Position numbers and translations under genes: made by a program. This document shows, piece by piece, positions 8,760 to 16,836 of a stretch of DNA of 64,000 bases. Below the pieces are notes generated by a model. It had not been told where the DNA came from. It saw only the letters and a program-made list of their open reading frames with translations, and did not search any database. This DNA comes from Candidatus Rhodobacter oscarellae (GTDB lineage: Bacteria > Pseudomonadota > Alphaproteobacteria > Rhodobacterales > Rhodobacteraceae), in the NCBI RefSeq assembly GCF_001078595.1, contig NZ_LFTY01000001.1:800031-864030 (forward strand), in the 5' to 3' direction. Numbering within the stretch: the stretch's first letter is position 1; each line of letters opens with the position of its first letter.

Positions 8760-9486
8760 ATGGGTCATCTTCTGCGCTCGTCGTGTCAGTTGAGGGGCTT
8801 GGGCCGCCCAGGGTGAATCGTCTATTGTCCAAATATAGTAGACGCGCCTGCGCATAGCTATCCGCGCTGTCATAAAGCACCGAATCCACCAGGTCGCGAA
8901 ACTCGTACCGTGTCCCGATGCCAGACAGGCCGCGCGCCGCGGGCACCATGATGCTTTCGGGCGCCTGCACCACGTAACTCAATGGATTCGTGAAGAGATC
9001 CACCACCGTGCCCGCCGTGTCGCGCGTCGTGGAGGGGCCCAGGAAGGGCAGCTCGATATAGGCGCCCTCGCGCGCGCCCCACCTATGCAAAGTTTCGCCG
9101 AAATCCGCGCGCCGCTCGGGGATCCCCATCTCTGAGGCGACATCCAGCAACCCGCCGATCCCGAAGGTGGAATTCACCAAGAAGCGCAAGAAGTTGCTGC
9201 CCGCGTCATGCACGTTGCCCTGCAACACATCATTCACGAAATACCCAGGCGTCGCCAGGTTCCCGGCGAAGTTCCCCACCCCGTTGCGCACCGGCTTGGG
9301 CACCGTCGTGCCGTAACCCGTCGCGGCCGGGCGCAAGAGCCTGCTGTCCACCCTCTTGTTGAAGTCGTGCACGCGCCGGTTCTGCGCCTCATAGGGGTCG
9401 TTGATCCCCTCGGCCACCGGAGCGGCACAGCCCGCCAGCACGACAAGCGCCAGCGACAGCGCGACAGAAACAATAGTGCGGATCAT
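8722..9486 (-). CDS. mlaA: MlaA (VacJ) outer-membrane lipoprotein
   Basis: A 254-aa lipoprotein that removes misplaced phospholipids from the outer leaflet of the outer membrane. A signal peptide ends in the lipobox LAGC. The family core follows: NDPYEAQNRRVHDFNK, VRNGVGNFAGNLATPGYFVNDVLQG, the NSTFGIGGLLDVASEMG stretch and ETLHRWGAREGAYIELPFLGPSTTRDTAG. The Asp/Pro-rich tail (DDPYADPFGFDPF) is typical of alphaproteobacterial members. First gene of an mlaA-mlaC pair with overlapping ends, divergent from the type I secretion genes. Confidence 0.95.
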   Translation of the reverse strand: MIRTIVSVALSLALVVLAGCAAPVAEGINDPYEAQNRRVHDFNKRVDSRLLRPAATGYGTTVPKPVRNGVGNFAGNLATPGYFVNDVLQGNVHDAGSNFLRFLVNSTFGIGGLLDVASEMGIPERRADFGETLHRWGAREGAYIELPFLGPSTTRDTAGTVVDLFTNPLSYVVQAPESIMVPAARGLSGIGTRYEFRDLVDSVLYDSADSYAQARLLYLDNRRFTLGGPSPSTDTTSAEDDPYADPFGFDPFAN

Positions 9487-9612
9487 GGCCTCGGCAGTTC
9501 TGACTTCAATACCAACACAGTTCTTGACTCACTTAAGGGCTGACGAAGCATTTTGCAGGTAATAACAGTTTAACTGGGATATGTTGTGACCTAATGGTGA
9601 CAATGCGCGAAT

Positions 9613-9629
9613 AGGAGGAGTCTAGCATC
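9613..9629 (+). promoter_or_regulatory. Shine-Dalgarno placed for an ATC start codon
   Basis: AGGAGG at 9613-9618 lies 8 nt before an in-frame ATC (9627-9629) of the type I secretion ABC transporter. No ATG, GTG or TTG occurs in that frame between the upstream TAG (9612-9614) and TTG 9642, which is 23 nt from the ribosome site, too far for normal use. Confidence 0.6.
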
Positions 9630-11378
9630 AACGCCCCGGCTTTGAAACCATCGGATCTGGAGGCCGGCCTGCAAGAGCTGCGCGCGGCACGCGCCACCAA
9701 TCGGGGGCTGTTCTGGGCCGTGGGCATCTTCAGCTTCTTTGTGAACCTGCTGATGCTGACCGGCCCCCTGTTCATGCTGCAGGTCTACGACCGCGTGCTG
9801 GGCAGCCGCTCTGAGGAAACGCTGCTGGCGCTCTTCATCCTGATGGGCTTCCTGTTCGGCATGATGGGCCTGCTGGACTTCGTCCGCGGGCGCGTCCTGG
9901 CGCGGATTGGCGCGAATTTCCAGGCCGCGTTGGACCGGCGGGTCTTCGCCGCCGTCATTAAGAAGGCCAGCGTCGCGCATGGCGACCAGGGGGCCTCTAG
10001 CGCGCTGCGCGACTTGGAAGCGGTTCAGCGCTATTACGCATCACCGGTCTTTGGCGCCTTCTTCGACGTGCCCTGGACCTTCGTTTTCCTGTTCGGGATC
10101 TACATCTTCCACCCCTGGCTTGGCTACCTGGCCATCGGAGGCGGCGGGCTGTTGATCCTGGTGACCCTCCTCAACCAGCTGACCACGCGCGGCCCCGTGC
10201 TTGCGGCGAACCGCGCCGTGGCCCAGGCAGAGCAATTCTCGGATCAGATCCGGACCGAGGCCGAGATGGTGCGCAGCCTTGGCATGCAGAACGCCGCCTT
10301 CACGCGCTGGAACGGCGCGCGCGGCAAGGCGCTGGAGGACGGGCTATCCTCGAGCGACCGCACCGGCGGCTTCACCACGCTGAGCAAGACCTTCCGGCTG
10401 TTTCTGCAATCCGCCATGCTGGGCCTGGGCGCCTATCTGGTGCTGAACGAGGGGCTGACCCCCGGCGCGATGATCGCCGCCTCGATCCTGATGGGGCGCG
10501 CCCTGGCGCCGGTGGACATGGCCATCGGGCAGTGGCCCTCGGTGCAGCGCGCCTGGAAGGGGCTGGAGAACCTCGCCGAGCTGCTGGCGACCGTGCCCGT
10601 GGACCAGCAGCGCATAGAGCTGCCCGTGCCCCGGGCGCGCCTGGTGGTGCAGCAGCTGACCGTCGTGCCCCCGGGCGAGCAGGTCGCCAGCCTGCGCATG
10701 GTCAGCTTCGAGGTGAACCCCGGCGAGGCCCTGGGCGTGATCGGGCCCAGCGGGTCCGGCAAGACCACCCTGGCGCGCGCCCTGATCGGCGTTTGGCGCC
10801 CCGCCGGCGGCAAGGTCCGCCTGGATGGCGCTACCCTCGACCAATACGACCCCGACGTCCTGGGCGCGCATATCGGCTTCCTGCCGCAGCGCGTGCAGCT
10901 CTTTGACGGCACCATCGCGGACAACATCGCCCGGCTCTCAACCCAGCCCGACGCCGGCAAGGTCATCGAGGCCGCCAAGAAGGCCGCCGCGCATGACCTG
11001 ATCCTGAAGCTGCCCGAGGGGTACGACACCCGCGTGACCTCCGGCGGCGGGCGCCTATCGGGCGGGCAGATCCAGCGCATCGGCCTGGCCCGCGCCATGT
11101 ATGGCGACCCCGTTATGCTGGTCCTGGACGAGCCGAACTCGAACCTCGACAACGAGGGCAGCCAGGCGCTGAACACCGCGATCCGGCAGATGAAGGCCGA
11201 TGGCAAATCCGTGCTGATAATGGCGCACCGCCCGGCGGCGATTGAGGAATGCGAGAAGCTCTTGGTGCTGGACATGGGCGCGCGCCGCGCCTTCGGGCCG
11301 CGCGACGAGGTGCTCAAAGAGGTGCTGTCCAACTACCAAGACGTGCAAAAGAAAGTCGGTCCGGGCGGGGTATCATGA
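9627..11378 (+). CDS. Type I secretion ABC transporter (PrtD/PrsD type)
   Basis: Inner-membrane ATPase/permease of a type I secretion system, exporting proteins in one step with a membrane-fusion partner and a TolC-like channel. Counting from TTG 9642 it has 578 aa; from the proposed ATC at 9627 it has 583. The membrane domain spans about residues 20-310 (first TM near GLFWAVGIFSFFVNLLMLTG, then LFMLQVYDRVLGSRS typical of PrtD). The ATPase domain shows Walker A GPSGSGKTT, signature LSGGQIQRIGLARA, and Walker B VMLVLDEPNSNLD. No C39 peptidase-like domain precedes it. Its stop overlaps the start of the adaptor gene (ATGA). The outer-membrane channel and substrate genes are not adjacent. Confidence 0.93.
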   Translation: MNAPALKPSDLEAGLQELRAARATNRGLFWAVGIFSFFVNLLMLTGPLFMLQVYDRVLGSRSEETLLALFILMGFLFGMMGLLDFVRGRVLARIGANFQAALDRRVFAAVIKKASVAHGDQGASSALRDLEAVQRYYASPVFGAFFDVPWTFVFLFGIYIFHPWLGYLAIGGGGLLILVTLLNQLTTRGPVLAANRAVAQAEQFSDQIRTEAEMVRSLGMQNAAFTRWNGARGKALEDGLSSSDRTGGFTTLSKTFRLFLQSAMLGLGAYLVLNEGLTPGAMIAASILMGRALAPVDMAIGQWPSVQRAWKGLENLAELLATVPVDQQRIELPVPRARLVVQQLTVVPPGEQVASLRMVSFEVNPGEALGVIGPSGSGKTTLARALIGVWRPAGGKVRLDGATLDQYDPDVLGAHIGFLPQRVQLFDGTIADNIARLSTQPDAGKVIEAAKKAAAHDLILKLPEGYDTRVTSGGGRLSGGQIQRIGLARAMYGDPVMLVLDEPNSNLDNEGSQALNTAIRQMKADGKSVLIMAHRPAAIEECEKLLVLDMGARRAFGPRDEVLKEVLSNYQDVQKKVGPGGVS

Positions 11379-12679
11379 GCGAGCAGAAACGGTTCACCGC
11401 GCGCGGCTACATGATCCTGGGCATTCTGGGCCTGCTGGTGCTGGTGGGCGGCTTTGGCGGCTGGGCCGTGCTGGCCAATATCTCCGGCGCGATCGTCGCC
11501 TCGGGCCAGGTCGAGGTCGACCAGAACCGCCAGGTCGTGCAGCACCCGGACGGCGGCGTGGTGGCCGAGATCCTGGTGGACGAGGGCGACCTTGTCGCAG
11601 AGGGCGAGGTTCTGCTGCGGCTTGACGCGGTCGCGCTGCGCTCGGACCTGGCCATCGTCGAGAGCCAGCTGTTTGAGTTCATGGCGCGCCGCGCCCGGCT
11701 TGAGGCCGAGCGGGATGGCCAAACCGGGATCGCCTTTGACGCCGAGCTCGTCAAGGAGGCCTCGACCCGCCCGCAATTGCAGGACCTGATCGACGGCCAG
11801 CAGCGGCTGTTTGGGGCGCGCAACGCCTCGCTGGCCAACGAGGCGGAGCAGCTGCGCAAGCGCCGCAGCCAGATCCTGACCCAGGTGACCGGGATTGACG
11901 CGCAGAAAGCCTCGCTGGAGACGCAAATCGGTCTGATCCGGCAGGAACTGGCCGACCAGCAATCCCTGCTGGATCGCGGCCTGGCCCAGGCCGCGCGCGT
12001 CCTGGCCCTGCAACGCGAAGAGGCCAGCCTGGACGGGCGGCGCGGCGAATTGATCGCCGCCGGGGCGCAGGCCGAGGAGCGGGTGACCGAGATCGACATC
12101 AGCATCCTCACCCTGCAGACCGAGCGGCGCGAGCAGGCCATCACCCGGCTGCGCGACCTGCAGGTGCGCGAGCTGGAACTGGCCGAGCAGCGCAACGCCC
12201 TGCGCACCCGTCTCAACCGGCTGGAGATCACCGCCCCGGTCTCGGGCATCGTCTATTCAAAGCAGGTCTTTACGCCGCGCTCGGTCATCCGCCCCGCCGA
12301 GCCGGTGCTGTTTCTGATCCCGCAGGACCGCCCCCTGGTGGTCGCCGCGCGGGTCGAGCCGATCCATGTGGACCAGTTCTTTGTCAGCCAGGAGGTCGTG
12401 GTGAAATTCTCGGCCTTTGATGCGCGCACCACGCCTGAGCTGTTCGGGGACGTGGTGCAGATCTCGGCGGACGCCTTCGTGGATGAGCGCACCCAGGCCA
12501 CGTATTACCGCGCCGAGATAAGGCTGTCGGAGGAAGAGCTGGCCAAGCTGCCAGAGGGGCTTGTGATGATCCCCGGCATGCCGGTGGAGGCGTTTATCCG
12601 CACCGATGATCGCTCGCCGCTGACCTATCTGGTGAAGCCGCTGACGGATTACTTTGCCAAGGCGTTCCGCGAGAGCTAA
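11375..12679 (+). CDS. Type I secretion periplasmic adaptor (HlyD/PrtE type)
   Basis: A 434-aa membrane-fusion protein linking the inner-membrane exporter to the outer-membrane channel. A short cytoplasmic N-terminus precedes one TM helix (YMILGILGLLVLVGGFGG). The biotinyl-lipoyl-like half QVVQHPDGGVVAEILVDEGD starts near residue 55, a long Ala/Leu/Glu/Arg-rich coiled-coil hairpin occupies about residues 90-280, the second lipoyl half is RLEITAPVSGIVYSKQV, and the family motif ends in the beta-barrel MIPGMPVEAFIRTDDRSPLTYLVKPL. Start ATG 11375 overlaps the exporter stop by 4 bp, so the two are co-translated. Confidence 0.95.
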   Translation: MSEQKRFTARGYMILGILGLLVLVGGFGGWAVLANISGAIVASGQVEVDQNRQVVQHPDGGVVAEILVDEGDLVAEGEVLLRLDAVALRSDLAIVESQLFEFMARRARLEAERDGQTGIAFDAELVKEASTRPQLQDLIDGQQRLFGARNASLANEAEQLRKRRSQILTQVTGIDAQKASLETQIGLIRQELADQQSLLDRGLAQAARVLALQREEASLDGRRGELIAAGAQAEERVTEIDISILTLQTERREQAITRLRDLQVRELELAEQRNALRTRLNRLEITAPVSGIVYSKQVFTPRSVIRPAEPVLFLIPQDRPLVVAARVEPIHVDQFFVSQEVVVKFSAFDARTTPELFGDVVQISADAFVDERTQATYYRAEIRLSEEELAKLPEGLVMIPGMPVEAFIRTDDRSPLTYLVKPLTDYFAKAFRES

Positions 12680-12781
12680 CGGCGCGCGCATCCTGCCCGT
12701 GACGCGGGCGATCACATCGCCGGGGGTGCGCAAGATTGCCGCGGGCGGCCCAATTTCATGCGGCACTTAACGATTTGTTCA

Positions 12782-12820
12782 GTGATTCGGCCTGACCATG
12801 AAATTGGGTGGGAGCCGCGG
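12782..12820 (+). repeat. Dispersed short repeat, copy A
   Basis: The stretch GTGATTCG ... CATG ... GGGTGGGAGCCGCGG recurs at 15823-15862. The 15-base 3' block is identical and the 5' block GTGATTCG is identical, with a diverged middle. Copy A is joined to a hairpin and T-run; copy B has a palindrome in its middle. Confidence 0.6.
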
Positions 12821-12850
12821 CGCGTGCCGTTCCGGCACCCACCCGTTTTT
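12806..12850 (+). terminator. Probable terminator after the type I secretion genes
   Basis: A two-tier hairpin: outer stem GGGTGG (12806-12811) with CCACCC (12839-12844), inner stem GTGCCG/CGGCAC with loop TTC (12824-12838), followed by five T (12846-12850). It lies about 130 bp after the adaptor stop. Confidence 0.5.
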
Positions 12851-13010
12851 AGGTTGCGTCGCAATTCCTAAGATTTCCCCAAGAAAAAACCACCGCGTCA
12901 ATTCGCCCAGCAAGAGCCCGTCACAGAAACCACGCCCAAGGCGTTTTGCGCGCTTTCGCAGCAACCCTATTCGCGCTAGCGTCCCGCCGAAATCAAATAT
13001 GGAGACCCCC

Positions 13011-13475
13011 ATGTCCGGAACCTTCGAGACCCGCCTTGCTGAGCTCGGCGTCACCCTGCCCGACGCCCCGGTGCCCGCCGCCAATTACGTGCCCGCCGTG
13101 CGCGTGGGCAACACGCTCTATATCTCGGGCCAGATCAGCCAGAACGACGCCGGTCTGATCACCGGCAAGGTCGGCGCGGACCTTACCGTCGAGGAGGGCG
13201 CCGCCGCCGCCCGCACCTGCGCGATCAGCCTGCTGGCGCAGGTCAAGGCCGCGCTGGACGGTGACCTGGACCGCCTGGTGCGCGCGGTCAAACTGACCGG
13301 TTTCGTGAACTCCACGCCCGACTTCGCCGATCAGCCCAAGGTGATCAACGGCTGCAGCGACTTCCTGGTCGAGGCGCTGGGGGATGCCGGGCGGCACGCC
13401 CGCTCCGCGGTCTCGGCTGGTGCGCTGCCGCTGAACGTGGCGGTCGAGATCGAAGGGATCTTTGAGGTCAAATGA
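13011..13475 (+). CDS. RidA family protein
   Basis: A 154-aa member of the RidA/YjgF/UK114 family. Classical RidA hydrolyses reactive enamine/imine intermediates made by PLP dehydratases; many paralogs have other, unknown substrates. Visible motifs: LYISGQISQNDAG near residue 42 and the C-terminal RSAVSAGALPLNVAVEIEGIFEV with the conserved Arg (in GRHARSAV) and Glu. At about 150 aa it is longer than canonical RidA (~128) and resembles the YjgH/atu1953-like subgroup. ATG 13011 has GGAG 6 nt upstream. Its stop overlaps the next gene start. Confidence 0.88.
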   Translation: MSGTFETRLAELGVTLPDAPVPAANYVPAVRVGNTLYISGQISQNDAGLITGKVGADLTVEEGAAAARTCAISLLAQVKAALDGDLDRLVRAVKLTGFVNSTPDFADQPKVINGCSDFLVEALGDAGRHARSAVSAGALPLNVAVEIEGIFEVK

Positions 13476-14230
13476 CAGGGCTGCCAGAGGCGTTTCTAAA
13501 CGCGCCTATCGCGCACCGGGGCTATCACAGCCCCGGTCGGCCCGAGAATTCCCGCGCCGCGTTCGAAGCGGCCATCGCCGCCGGTTACGGCATTGAACTG
13601 GACTTGCAGCTTTCGGCGGATGGCCAGGCGATGGTTTTCCACGACTACCTGTTGGACCGGCTCACCGGTGCGACGGGCCCGGTCGTGGAGAACAGCGCCG
13701 CCGCTCTTGGCGCGATCCAATTGACCGGCGGCGACGAAGGCATTCCTACGCTGACGGAGGTGCTCGATCTCGTGGCCGGGCGCGCGCCGCTCTTGATCGA
13801 GCTGAAGGACCAGGACGGCGCGTTGGGCCCCGATATCGGTGCGTTGGAACGCGCGACCGCAAGGGCGCTTTCCGACTACCAGGGCCCGGTGGCGTTGATG
13901 TCGTTCAATCCGCATGCGGTGGCACAGCTGGCCGAGCTTTGTCCCGACATCCCGCGCGGTCTGGTCACCGATCCCTTCCTGGCCGAAGACTGGGACGGCG
14001 TGCCGGATACGCGCCGCTCGGAGTTGCGCGACATCCCCGACTATCTTCGCGTCGGCGCCTGTTTCATCTCGCATAACGTCACCGATCTGGGCGCCCCAGC
14101 CGTCGCCGCGCGAAAAGCCGCCGGCGCCATGGTGCTCTGCTGGACGGTGCGGTCGCCCGAAATTGAGGCGCGCGCCCGAAAGATCGCCGATAACGTCACC
14201 TTCGAGGGATACGCCGCCGTGTTGCCTTGA
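13472..14230 (+). CDS. Glycerophosphodiester phosphodiesterase
   Basis: A 252-aa GDPD-family enzyme, which cleaves glycerophosphodiesters (deacylated phospholipids) to glycerol 3-phosphate and an alcohol. The catalytic signature is complete: AHRGYHSPGRPENS (His-Arg ... Glu-Asn), the metal-binding ELDLQLS pair, and the second catalytic His in VFHDYLLDRLTG. Further down LIELKD and the C-terminal VLCWTVRSPE match the TIM-barrel. No signal peptide, so a cytoplasmic enzyme. Starts by a 4-bp overlap with the RidA gene. Confidence 0.92.
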   Translation: MTGLPEAFLNAPIAHRGYHSPGRPENSRAAFEAAIAAGYGIELDLQLSADGQAMVFHDYLLDRLTGATGPVVENSAAALGAIQLTGGDEGIPTLTEVLDLVAGRAPLLIELKDQDGALGPDIGALERATARALSDYQGPVALMSFNPHAVAQLAELCPDIPRGLVTDPFLAEDWDGVPDTRRSELRDIPDYLRVGACFISHNVTDLGAPAVAARKAAGAMVLCWTVRSPEIEARARKIADNVTFEGYAAVLP

Positions 14231-14283
14231 CGCCGGGCGCCCAGGTGCCAGATTAGGGGGTATCCCCGAGGATAAACTGCCCG

Positions 14284-15468
14284 ATGCGCGAAACCCGGAT
14301 CGAGATCAACGTCGCCACGTCGCTTGCCGAGATCTCGGCAGAGGACTGGGACGCCTGCGCCTGCCCGGAGGCCACCGACGGTGGCCGCCCCCTTGATCCC
14401 TTCACCACGCACCGCTTCCTGCACGCGCTGGAGGCCTCCGGCAGCGTCGGCCCCGGCAGCGGCTGGGCCCCGCGCCACCTGACGGCGGTGATGGACGGGC
14501 AGGTGATCGCCGCCGCGCCGCTCTACGCCAAGGGGCACAGCCAGGGCGAGTTCATCTTTGACCACTCCTGGGCGCATGCCTATGAGCGCGCCGGCGGGCA
14601 GTATTACCCCAAGCTACAGCTCGCCGTGCCCTTCACCCCGGCCACGGGGCGCCGCCTGCTGGTACGGCCCGGGCTAGAGGAGATGGGGCAATCCGCGCTG
14701 GTACAAGGCGCGGTGCAGCTGGCCGCCGAGAACGAGCTCGCCACGGCGCATATCACCTTCTGCACCGAAGAGGAGGCCCGCGCCGGCGCCGCGATGGGGC
14801 TCTTGCACCGCGTCAGCGACCAGTTCCACTGGCTCAACGACGGCTACGCGGATTTCGACGCCTTCCTGGCCGCGCTCAGCTCGCGCAAGCGCAAGAACAT
14901 CCGCAAGGAGCGCGCCCAGGCGAACGCCTTTGGCGGGCGGATCGTCGAGCTGACCGGCGACGAGATCGAGCCCGCGCACTGGAACGCCTTCTGGCATTTC
15001 TACCAGGACACAGGCGCGCGCAAATGGGGCACGCCCTACCTGACGCGGCGGTTCTTCGACATCGCCCAGGAGGTGCTGCGCGAAGACATCCTGCTGGTGC
15101 TGGCCGAGCGCGACGGGCAATTTATCGCCGGCGCGCTGAACTTCATCGGGCGCGAGACGCTTTACGGGCGCTACTGGGGCTGCGTGGAGGACCACGCCTG
15201 CCTGCATTTCGAACTGTGCTATTATCGCGCCATCGACTACGCGATCCGGCATGGCATGGCGCGGGTCGAGGCCGGCGCGCAGGGCCAGCACAAGCTGGCG
15301 CGGGGCTATTTGCCCACGCAATGCCACTCGCTGCACTGGATCGGCGACCCGGGCTTTCGCAACGCGGTCGAGCAGTACCTGCAGGCCGAGCGCGCCGCGG
15401 TGGACGAAGAGATCGAAGTGATGACCAGCTATGGCCCGTTCAAGCGCACGGGAACGGAGGACAGATGA
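14284..15468 (+). CDS. GNAT-superfamily protein (COG3146 type)
   Basis: A 394-aa protein of the COG3146/DUF482 family, distantly related to FemABX/GNAT N-acyltransferases. Recognisable segments: the N-terminal [64 protein letters not shown], and the acyl-transfer-like end [32 protein letters not shown]. Members are predicted cytoplasmic and their acceptor substrate is unknown. It overlaps the next gene by 4 bp and stands about 50 bp after GDPD, so probably one transcript with it. Confidence 0.88.
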   Translation: MRETRIEINVATSLAEISAEDWDACACPEATDGGRPLDPFTTHRFLHALEASGSVGPGSGWAPRHLTAVMDGQVIAAAPLYAKGHSQGEFIFDHSWAHAYERAGGQYYPKLQLAVPFTPATGRRLLVRPGLEEMGQSALVQGAVQLAAENELATAHITFCTEEEARAGAAMGLLHRVSDQFHWLNDGYADFDAFLAALSSRKRKNIRKERAQANAFGGRIVELTGDEIEPAHWNAFWHFYQDTGARKWGTPYLTRRFFDIAQEVLREDILLVLAERDGQFIAGALNFIGRETLYGRYWGCVEDHACLHFELCYYRAIDYAIRHGMARVEAGAQGQHKLARGYLPTQCHSLHWIGDPGFRNAVEQYLQAERAAVDEEIEVMTSYGPFKRTGTEDR

Positions 15469-15758
15469 CCGAGAAACTGCAGGATCGCGACGCGCAGCTG
15501 ACGCCGCTCTTTGAGGCCGGCTGGCAGATGGTCGAGGGGCGCGACGCCATCCAGAAGAGCTATCAGTTCAAGAACTTCGTCGAGGCATTCGGGTTCATGA
15601 CCCGCGCCGCGCTCTGGGCGGAGAAATGGAACCACCATCCGGAGTGGTTCAACGTCTACCGCTCTGTGGACGTGACGCTGAGCACCCATGACGCGGATGG
15701 GCTGACGGAGCTGGACGTGAAGCTGGCCAAGAAGATGGACACCCTGGCCGGCTCTTAA
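15465..15758 (+). CDS. Pterin-4a-carbinolamine dehydratase
   Basis: A 97-aa 4a-hydroxytetrahydrobiopterin dehydratase, which recycles the oxidised pterin cofactor or acts in related pterin metabolism (PCD/DCoH fold). The active-site motif EKWNHHPEW with its histidines and the downstream [22 protein letters not shown] are complete. Normal length for the family. ATG 15465 overlaps the preceding stop and follows GGAGG closely, so it is co-translated with the GNAT gene. No phenylalanine hydroxylase gene is nearby. Confidence 0.92.
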   Translation: MTEKLQDRDAQLTPLFEAGWQMVEGRDAIQKSYQFKNFVEAFGFMTRAALWAEKWNHHPEWFNVYRSVDVTLSTHDADGLTELDVKLAKKMDTLAGS

Positions 15759-15822
15759 AGATTGCTGGGGCCAATTGACGGAAAACAATCGGCCCGCCGC
15801 ATTGGAATTTAAGAAAATCTTG

Positions 15823-15862
15823 GTGATTCGTCCCGGATCATGGATCCGGGTGGGAGCCGCGG
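15823..15862 (+). repeat. Dispersed short repeat, copy B, with a palindrome
   Basis: Shares GTGATTCG and GGGTGGGAGCCGCGG with 12782-12820. Its middle is a perfect inverted repeat, CCCGGATC (15832-15839), ATG, GATCCGGG (15843-15850). It lies between two convergent genes and may act as a bidirectional hairpin, but there is no T-run. Confidence 0.6.
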
Positions 15863-15879
15863 CTCTCCGTTCAAACGGC

Positions 15880-16173
15880 TTATCTAGGGGTCGGCATCCG
15901 CTCGCCGGAAAACGTACCCGAGGCGAACACGCCGAACTTGACCTTGCCGGCCATTGCGTCGCCGTCGCGCGTGCCCTTGAACTTCAAGGTCATCGGCATC
16001 GGTTTCTCGATCTTGGTGGACCAGCTCAGCGCGTCGCCGTCGGACACCAAGTCGGTCATCGGCCCGCTGCCGTTCTTGCCGCTCATCTCGCCGGTCTGGG
16101 CTGCGAGGTCCATGGCGAGCGTCGCCCTGATCTCGCCCATCGGGGCCTGAATGGTGATCGACCAGTTTTCCAT
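15880..16173 (-). CDS. Small conserved-looking protein of unknown function
   Basis: A 97-aa protein starting MENWSITIQAPMGEIRATL. The alternating strands (MGEIRATLAMDL, ALSWSTKIEKPMPMTLKFKGT, AMAGKVKFGVFASGTFSG) suggest a small beta-barrel or beta-sandwich without signal peptide or TM helix. ATG 16173 was chosen over one four codons upstream because the domain opens directly there. I recall similar short proteins in other Rhodobacteraceae but cannot name the family. It is followed by a repeat hairpin and lies upstream of, and on the same strand as, nothing obviously co-functional; the peroxiredoxin gene ends 97 bp before its start. Confidence 0.6.
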   Translation of the reverse strand: MENWSITIQAPMGEIRATLAMDLAAQTGEMSGKNGSGPMTDLVSDGDALSWSTKIEKPMPMTLKFKGTRDGDAMAGKVKFGVFASGTFSGERMPTPR

Positions 16174-16269
16174 CGCGCGCCTCATGTCTGCATCCGCCGG
16201 GGTGTCGTGAGGTGCCGCATCTTGGGGGGCAAGCGGTGCCGTTACGGCACCGCCCCCGTTTACCTGCCG

Positions 16270-16749
16270 TCAGATCGCCGCCAGCATCGTCTCGCCCGCC
16301 GAGATCTCGCACTCGCCCGGCGCATCGCCCACGTTCAGCACCTTCACCACGCCGTCCTCGGCATAGAGCGCGTAGCGCTTGGAGCGGTCGATGAAGCCCA
16401 CAGGCTCCGCCGACCAGTTCATGCCGATTGCCTTGGTGAACTCGGAGGCCGGGTCGCCCAGCAGGGTCAGCGCCTCGGCGCCCATGCTCTCGGACCAGGC
16501 CTGCATCACGAAGGGGTCGTTCACCGACACGCAGATGATCTCGTCCACGCCCTTGGCGTCGAATGCGCCCTTGTTGCGCAGGAAGCTTGGCACATGCGCG
16601 GTGGTGCAGGTCCCGGTGAAGGCCCCCGGCAGCCCAAAGATCACCACCTTGCGGCCCGCGGTCAGCGCGCCCATCTCTACGGCCTCAGGACCCTCGGCGC
16701 CCACGCGGCGCAGGGTTGCGTTCGGAAGTTTGTCGCCCACAGCAATCAT
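16270..16749 (-). CDS. Peroxiredoxin (Prx5 type)
   Basis: A 159-aa thiol peroxidase of the peroxiredoxin-5/AhpE-like group, reducing hydrogen and alkyl peroxides. The peroxidatic-Cys loop is PGAFTGTCTTAHVPSF; the usual form is PGAFTPTC, so a Gly replaces the conserved Pro two residues before the Cys. VSVNDPFVMQAW and LLGDPASEFTKAIG are typical Prx5 segments, and the C-terminal part lacks a glutaredoxin domain. ATG 16749 has GAGGGA upstream and opens directly onto the domain. Single gene, divergent from the FAD reductase. Confidence 0.9.
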   Translation of the reverse strand: MIAVGDKLPNATLRRVGAEGPEAVEMGALTAGRKVVIFGLPGAFTGTCTTAHVPSFLRNKGAFDAKGVDEIICVSVNDPFVMQAWSESMGAEALTLLGDPASEFTKAIGMNWSAEPVGFIDRSKRYALYAEDGVVKVLNVGDAPGECEISAGETMLAAI

Positions 16750-16836
16750 CGTGTCGGTCCCTCTCATCAATTGCATCTCGCTTGGGCAAAGTTATAGGTG
16801 GAACCGACAGGAACGACCAGGGCGGGAGTGCCATTC

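Larger units (their letters stand above)
12680..13010. other. 331-bp intergenic region
   Basis: No gene is supported here. It contains a 12-bp inverted repeat (CCCAATTTCATG near 12750 and CATGAAATTGGG at 12798-12808 area), a terminator-like hairpin (12806-12850), one copy of a short dispersed repeat shared with 15823-15862, and then the leader of the RidA gene with GGAG just before its ATG. Confidence 0.6.

Noticed and set aside
9487-9626. Promoter TTGACT (9524-9529) in the mlaA/type I secretion gap
   Set aside because: The matching -10 at the right spacing is poor, so I did not list it as a promoter.
12798-13010. Longer N-terminus for the RidA gene
   Set aside because: The upstream residues are unlike the family and include a terminator hairpin; the ATG at 13011 has a good ribosome site.
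15775-16797. A 340-codon + strand frame opposite the small protein and peroxiredoxin
   Set aside because: No ribosome site and mirror-type composition; both genes on the other strand have recognisable or gene-like features.
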